This document shows positions 60,251 through 64,000 of a stretch of DNA of 64,000 nt, piece by piece. Source of the DNA: Juglans regia (Eukaryota; Streptophyta; Magnoliopsida; Fagales; Juglandaceae); assembly GCF_001411555.2 (NCBI RefSeq), contig NC_049910.1, positions 29,173,150-29,237,149 on the forward strand. Reading direction: 5' to 3'. Numbering within the stretch: the first letter of the stretch is position 1; every line of letters begins with the position of its first letter. The position numbers and the translations under genes were made by a program. The notes under the pieces were generated by a model, which saw nothing but the letters and a program-made list of their open reading frames with translations, did no database searches and was not told the DNA's origin.

Positions 60251-60449
60251 TTGAGGAGTACTGAGCAGGGATGACCACCAGCAACTTAATGCAATCACCA
60301 GGTTGAACAACATGAGTCAAAGCCCACACCAAAGCAGTCTTTGGGATTTCCTTCGATGCTTTGACAGCAACCACCACCACCTTCCCACTCACATCTGAAG
60401 AGACCTTTTCCTTACCACCCTTCTCTTTCATATTCGACCAACCAACCAA

Positions 60450-61225
60450 ATCCTAACTCTCACCTATCTTCACCACACCCACCCTCTGGCTCAAACCCAC
60501 AACCAAAAAATTGTTCTTTTTCTTCGTGTTTCGGTATAGAAGAAGGAGCGCAGTTCAAGGTACATGCTTCTACCAAAGAGATTGCTCTTTCAGTTGAAAG
60601 GAAACGTGAAACCGTAACAGTTTTGGGGGGTTCAGGTTAATAAAACCCAGAACAGCAATTAATATCTTCAAGCACCAAGGTTTTGTGTAAAACTGAAACC
60701 TACCCATCTCAAGAGGAATGCATGAGCTTAGAAAAAAAGAATTAACATGAGGTGGTGGCTGTGGCCTAGAGATTCGTATCCAGCTTGTGCAAAACTTCAA
60801 GAAAAAACCGCCAAGAAGGAAAGCCAAAACAAACAGAACGAGATAACGAAACGGACAGTTTTTAGCAACAAATTGGTATTAATGAGAAATCAGATCAATG
60901 ATTGGATCTCTCTCTCGTTATTAACCCATTAACTGCTTTAAATAAAAAGTCATAAAGCTCTATTTGCAACCAAAGGATTTTGTGACTTTATATATTTTAT
61001 AACAATAAATCTTTACAACTTCTTTACACTTCACATTTTATATTTTTTAAAATTTTTATTATTTTTTTATCAAATATTTTAAAAAGAATAAACTTAAAAA
61101 ATATTTTAAAAAAATATTAAAATATTTTAAATTTAAAAAAAATGTAGAGTATGGAGTGTGGTGGAGTGTTAAGAAAAAATTTCATCCTTTATTGAAAATG
61201 AATAATAATCCCTATATTTAAAGAC
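60450..61225. other. 5' flank of the kinase locus
   Basis: Contains the upstream region (60450-60700 GC-moderate) and AT-rich DNA to 61225. Short ORFs match no known protein. Confidence 0.5.
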
Positions 61226-61227
61226 CA

Positions 61228-62100
61228 TAAGATCGTCTCGTTTGTTTTTACAGATGAGATGAGATGAGATGAGTTGATATTAAAATTAAAAGTTATAATG
61301 ATTAGATGAGATGAGTTAAGAGAAATTATAAAAACAAATAAGGTGGGTTATTCAGGCCTCGTTTGGTTACGTAATTCAGATGAGATAAGATGAAATGTTT
61401 TGTTAAAAGTTGAATAAAATATTGTAATAATATAAATTTTTAATATTATTTTTGTTTTGAAACTTGAAAAAATTGAATTGTTTATTATATTTTGTGTGGA
61501 AGTTTAAAAAAACTTTTTTAAATATTAAAATAAAAATAATATTAAAAAATATATTTTAATAATTTTTTATTTAATCTTTTATTTTTAATATCATCTTATT
61601 TCATCTCTAAAAACAAACGAGTACTTAGTATTTTCAAACTTGAGGAGGTTATATCTTATACTGAGGAGGAAAAGTACTGTTATATGTTTAGTTGTGCCAA
61701 CATATATATTCACGCAACCTTTGATTGATGAAGGGAAAATGATAGAGCCACCGTTGGGCGTTGAGAGTCACAACTGGCTTTATCATGTATTTTTTAATGT
61801 ATCTTTTTTTACAGTTATTTTTATATAAATTTTTTTTAACAATTTTAAATATTTTTTAAAAAAAATTGTAATATTATTAAAAAATACTTCCTTAATCATG
61901 AAGTAAAAAAAAAATTATTAAAAAATACTTCCTTAATCATGAAGTAAAAAAAATTATTTTTATATTTACTTCGTGATTAAGGAAATATTTTTTAATAATT
62001 TTTTTTTACTTCATAATTAAAGAAGTATTTTTTAATAATATTACAATTTTTACTATTATTTAATATTTTATTATTATCTAAGATCGCGTTACTATCCAAA
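61228..62100. mobile_element. Cluster of foldback MITEs
   Basis: One inverted-repeat element spans about 61356-61622 (CTCGTTTGGTTACG near the left, reverse complement ACTCGTTTGTTTTTAG at the right, AGATGAGATAAGATGAAAT inside). Outer sequences GATCGTCTCGTTTG (61231) and, in reverse complement, GATCCGTTTGTTTGG (about 62107-62090) suggest an older element around it, nested. Interiors share the GATGAGATGAGA motif of the 42.3 kb MITE. Confidence 0.6.
61861..62052. repeat. Perfect-looking AT-rich palindrome of about 190 bp
   Basis: Two arms of about 95 bp pair around a centre near 61960. Each arm consists of two copies of a roughly 41-bp unit around ATACTTCCTTAATCATGAAGT. It should extrude a long hairpin. 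It lies inside the MITE cluster. Confidence 0.9.
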
Positions 62101-62369
62101 CAAACGGATCGTGTATGTATCTGCTGCCCTCCACAAAGTAACCATTGACGTCTCTTTGATTTTTGTATAATTGTGTATGCATGTATGCATGCTCCATTTT
62201 GTTGCTACAGATGCCTGAATACAGAGTAGTTAACGCTTTAACAGGATCATCACAGTCAACTGCAGGTTTCTTCTCTTTTCTCTCTTTTTATTTTTTCGTG
62301 TAAATTGCACAGGCCCATTTAAGATACTCATAATTTAGTTTGCTCTGTTATCTACGTCTGAGTGTTTTT

Positions 62370-62957
62370 AGAATACAACGAATTTGTGTACTATTTTCTA
62401 TATAATCATTTATAAATCCCGGCTTCACTAATAACCAATGTGGGACTGGGATTCGAAGATGACTTGAGATGACTTGAGATGAGCTGAGATAGATTGTGAA
62501 TAGTAATGAGATGAGTTGTGAATAGTAGTGAGATTTATGAGTTAAAGTTGCTGAATAGTAATGAATAGTAGTGAGATGAGTTGAGATAACTTGCGAATCC
62601 AAACCTTTCGTGACTACTTTTATAACTTATTCAACGTGAGTTTTCCTTTCCCCAGTGTAAGACTGGAGTGTTACAGACTCCCCTCTTAAATTCTTATAGT
62701 TCTCGTCAGGACCATGTCATTCAGTGCTCTAGTATCACATGGCTGTACTAGGTGGCTCTGATACAAGGGACCCAAGGAGCACTAACACATCTGCACTATA
62801 ACCATTGAAGACTGGTTAATTTCAAGCTTCCCTATGATCATTTATAAAGTCTAGTTTCACCTAATAAGTAGTCAATGCGGCACAATCATGACGAACTTCA
62901 TAACTTGGTCACTCTAAGTGAGTTATTTGCTTTCCCAATCTAGGACTGGGGTGTTAT
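62370..62957 (-). mobile_element. Degenerate TRIM with a MITE in one LTR
   Basis: Two related blocks (about 62370-62674 and about 62768-62957) share ATCATTTATAAA, TCACTAATAA-type text, and ends GACTGGAGTGTTACA / GACTGGGGTGTTATA. Between them is GGCTCTGATACAA (about 62756), a reverse-complemented tRNA-Met primer site with one mismatch, so it is a minus-oriented TRIM. A GATGAGATGAG MITE-like insert (about 62452-62605) splits the left LTR. Confidence 0.6.
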
Positions 62958-63330
62958 AACCAACACCTAAAGTCTTATTCCTTCGTGCAAACTGCATCAC
63001 ATCACAATATTCATGCAAGCCGCCATGACATTAGTTCCCAACACCCCAATGTCTTCTTCCTTTTCCATGCAAACATAGCAGTAGTCACATTTCTTTAAAC
63101 ATGTATTCTTCTGTGATTGCATTATCAACATATAAAAATTATGCAGGCTAAACAAGCTCATCATAAATACGAGCAATGCTAATTCTTTTTTTTTTTTGGA
63201 AGTTGTCAGCTTGTCTGAAATGGTCTTTCTCTGCTATTGACAATATTCAGAAAACCATTATATATGGAAGTAGGCAGAGATTCTGAGATGATGCCTCTTT
63301 GGTCGGGATTGGCAGTTGCAATGGGATAAG
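62958..63330. other. Intergenic, 3' flank of the phosphatase gene
   Basis: No gene seen. Contains a T-run (63187-63198). Confidence 0.5.
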
Positions 63331-63621
63331 TTAGACCGACTGGTGTCTGCTGATGTTATCCTGAATGGTGATTGTATCAATAAGGTATAGTAGGATCCTC
63401 TTCAGCTCCTCTCCAGTGCTCCACTCATGGACTTTTGCCTTGACTAGCAGTGGTTCGCAACAAATGCGTTTCCACAGAGGATAATTCTTCCTCGGCATCA
63501 CATAATCACTTTCACCAAGCTTCAGAGTTGGGCAATAATCACCATGTCCATCTCCAAGGTAGATGAAATTTTTGGTGCTGTTTTCAGAAACAGAAGCTTG
63601 GATTTCGTCAATCACCTGACC
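63331..63621 (-). CDS. Last exon of inorganic pyrophosphatase / PHOSPHO1-like HAD phosphatase (partial)
   Basis: Minus-strand exon starting after a TTTTTAG acceptor (63622-63624) and ending at a TAA at 63331-63333. It encodes GQVIDEIQAS, then FIYLGDGHGDYCPTLKLGES, YVMPRKNYPLWKRIC and VHEWSTGEELKR. The LGDG..DYCP block is the third HAD motif with the metal-binding Asp of the PHOSPHO1 / plant PS2-type family, which hydrolyse pyrophosphate or small phosphomonoesters such as thiamine phosphate and are often induced by phosphate starvation. Catalytic DxD and the rest lie beyond the window, across an intron of at least 380 bp. The exon is intact, so the gene is probably real. Confidence 0.8.
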   Translation of the reverse strand, partial: GQVIDEIQASVSENSTKNFIYLGDGHGDYCPTLKLGESDYVMPRKNYPLWKRICCEPLLVKAKVHEWSTGEELKRILLYLIDTITIQDNISRHQSV

Positions 63622-64000
63622 CTAAAAACCAGAAGATAAAATAAACCCTTTGCTACCAACACCAAAAGGAAAGAAAATAAGAGTCTCAGTAGCAACAATG
63701 AGTCCATACGTTAGATCATCAACCATAAATCTTTGCTGTGAACAGTAAACTACATAAGTTAGTAGATGTCGGTCAGAGATTATATGAATGACAGAAAGCT
63801 ACATCATTCCATACGCTCTGCAACTCAGAGATAATACTTTTAGTATGGGGGAGGGGAAGCTGAGCTTGATACAGATAGATGGTAGTCAGCCAGAACCAAA
63901 TAGATGGTATTCATCCAAAACACGAGTTGGTGCTTTCAAATGCCACTGTAAACAATATCTAACAGCCTCCATTTCCAGTGGCCTCCCTCCTATTCTCCTC
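63622..64000 (-). other. Intron of the phosphatase gene, runs off the window
   Basis: No further exon of the family was recognised before the window edge, so this is taken as intron. If the exon were an isolated fragment, this would be intergenic. Confidence 0.5.

Larger units (their letters stand above)
56260..60449 (-). pseudogene. USP-domain receptor-like (pseudo)kinase gene, probably inactivated
   Basis: Minus-strand exons: 60449-60251 (start and USP-like region, VVVVAVKASKEIPKTALVWAL), about 59411-58556 (linker, then FSELEFATGGFS, EGGFGSVHRG and the Lys in VAVKQYK), 58243-58083 (YLHEECRVGCIVNRDMRPNN), 57110-57034 (VGDFGLARWQPDGD), 56946-56800 ([20 protein letters not shown]), 56651-56502 (kinase end) and 56347-56260 (tail). 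It matches the plant 'inactive protein kinase SELMODRAFT_444075-like' family. The catalytic loop reads NRD instead of HRD. Breaks: the usual exon after exon 1 (WGFPRFAGDC type) was not found; an in-frame TAG precedes MIRGPP; the acceptor before YLAPEY reads CAA instead of CAG, which would shift the frame; and the tail has an apparent 4-nt insertion after LEG. Together these suggest recent loss. If an alternative splice rescues it, it would still be kinase-poor. Confidence 0.8.

Noticed and set aside
61861..62052. Possible CRISPR-like or tandem array
   Set aside because: The repeats are arms of a palindrome with no spacers, in plant nuclear DNA.
1..64000. tRNA or rRNA genes
   Set aside because: I looked for cloverleaf-type A/B boxes and rRNA core motifs by eye and saw none; tRNA-like matches were retrotransposon primer sites only. 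A tRNAscan run would settle this.

Overview
This window is nuclear DNA of a flowering plant, most likely a woody eudicot. The evidence is spliced plant gene families (a PPME1-type pectinesterase, a DYW pentatricopeptide protein, a USP-domain kinase, an LpxA homologue), Athila, Tekay and copia retrotransposons, TRIMs, and many small 'GATGAGATGAGA' foldback elements. The small elements suggest a Fagales-like tree, but that is a weak inference.

Layout. 1-2.3 kb: 3' half of a decayed Ty1/copia element. 2.3-7.8 kb: LTR-like relics in both orientations; 2.33-3.94 kb is a second copy of the DNA just downstream of the pectinesterase gene (39.0-40.6 kb). 8.0-19.5 kb: a patch of captured host-gene fragments (CIA1-like WD40, EREX-like PX domain, Rieske oxygenase) split by a full-length Tekay-type Ty3/gypsy element at 8362-18432, with 2.58-kb LTRs, a perfect 5-bp target duplication and an intron-like gap between gag and protease. 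19.5-37.1 kb: nested retrotransposons. Old gypsy LTRs are invaded by a rearranged, pol-less Athila element with a snap-back LTR; that element was then invaded by a tandem TRIM with three LTRs. A LINE-like insertion sits in another old LTR.

37.5-38.9 kb: an intact four-exon pectinesterase gene. 40.9-42.4 kb: a hAT-like element and a MITE. 42.7-45.5 kb: a decayed LpxA (UDP-GlcNAc acyltransferase) pseudogene whose first recognisable exon lies a few bases past the stop codon of a large intact DYW-type PPR gene (45470-48487). 48.8-52.6 kb: a terminal-inverted-repeat element carrying one intact exon of an EDEM-type alpha-mannosidase, which resembles a Pack-MULE. 53.3-55.8 kb: a probable solo LTR. 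56.3-60.4 kb: a multi-exon receptor-like (pseudo)kinase gene that looks recently inactivated. 61.2-63.0 kb: foldback MITEs, a large AT-rich palindrome and a degenerate TRIM. The right edge holds the last exon of a HAD-family inorganic pyrophosphatase / PHOSPHO1-like gene that runs off the window.

Only the pectinesterase, the PPR protein and possibly the partial phosphatase look like working host genes. Everything else is transposons, gene fragments or pseudogenes. The genes do not form a pathway. What links the window is its record of mobile-element activity: captures, microhomology junctions, nested insertions and target duplications.
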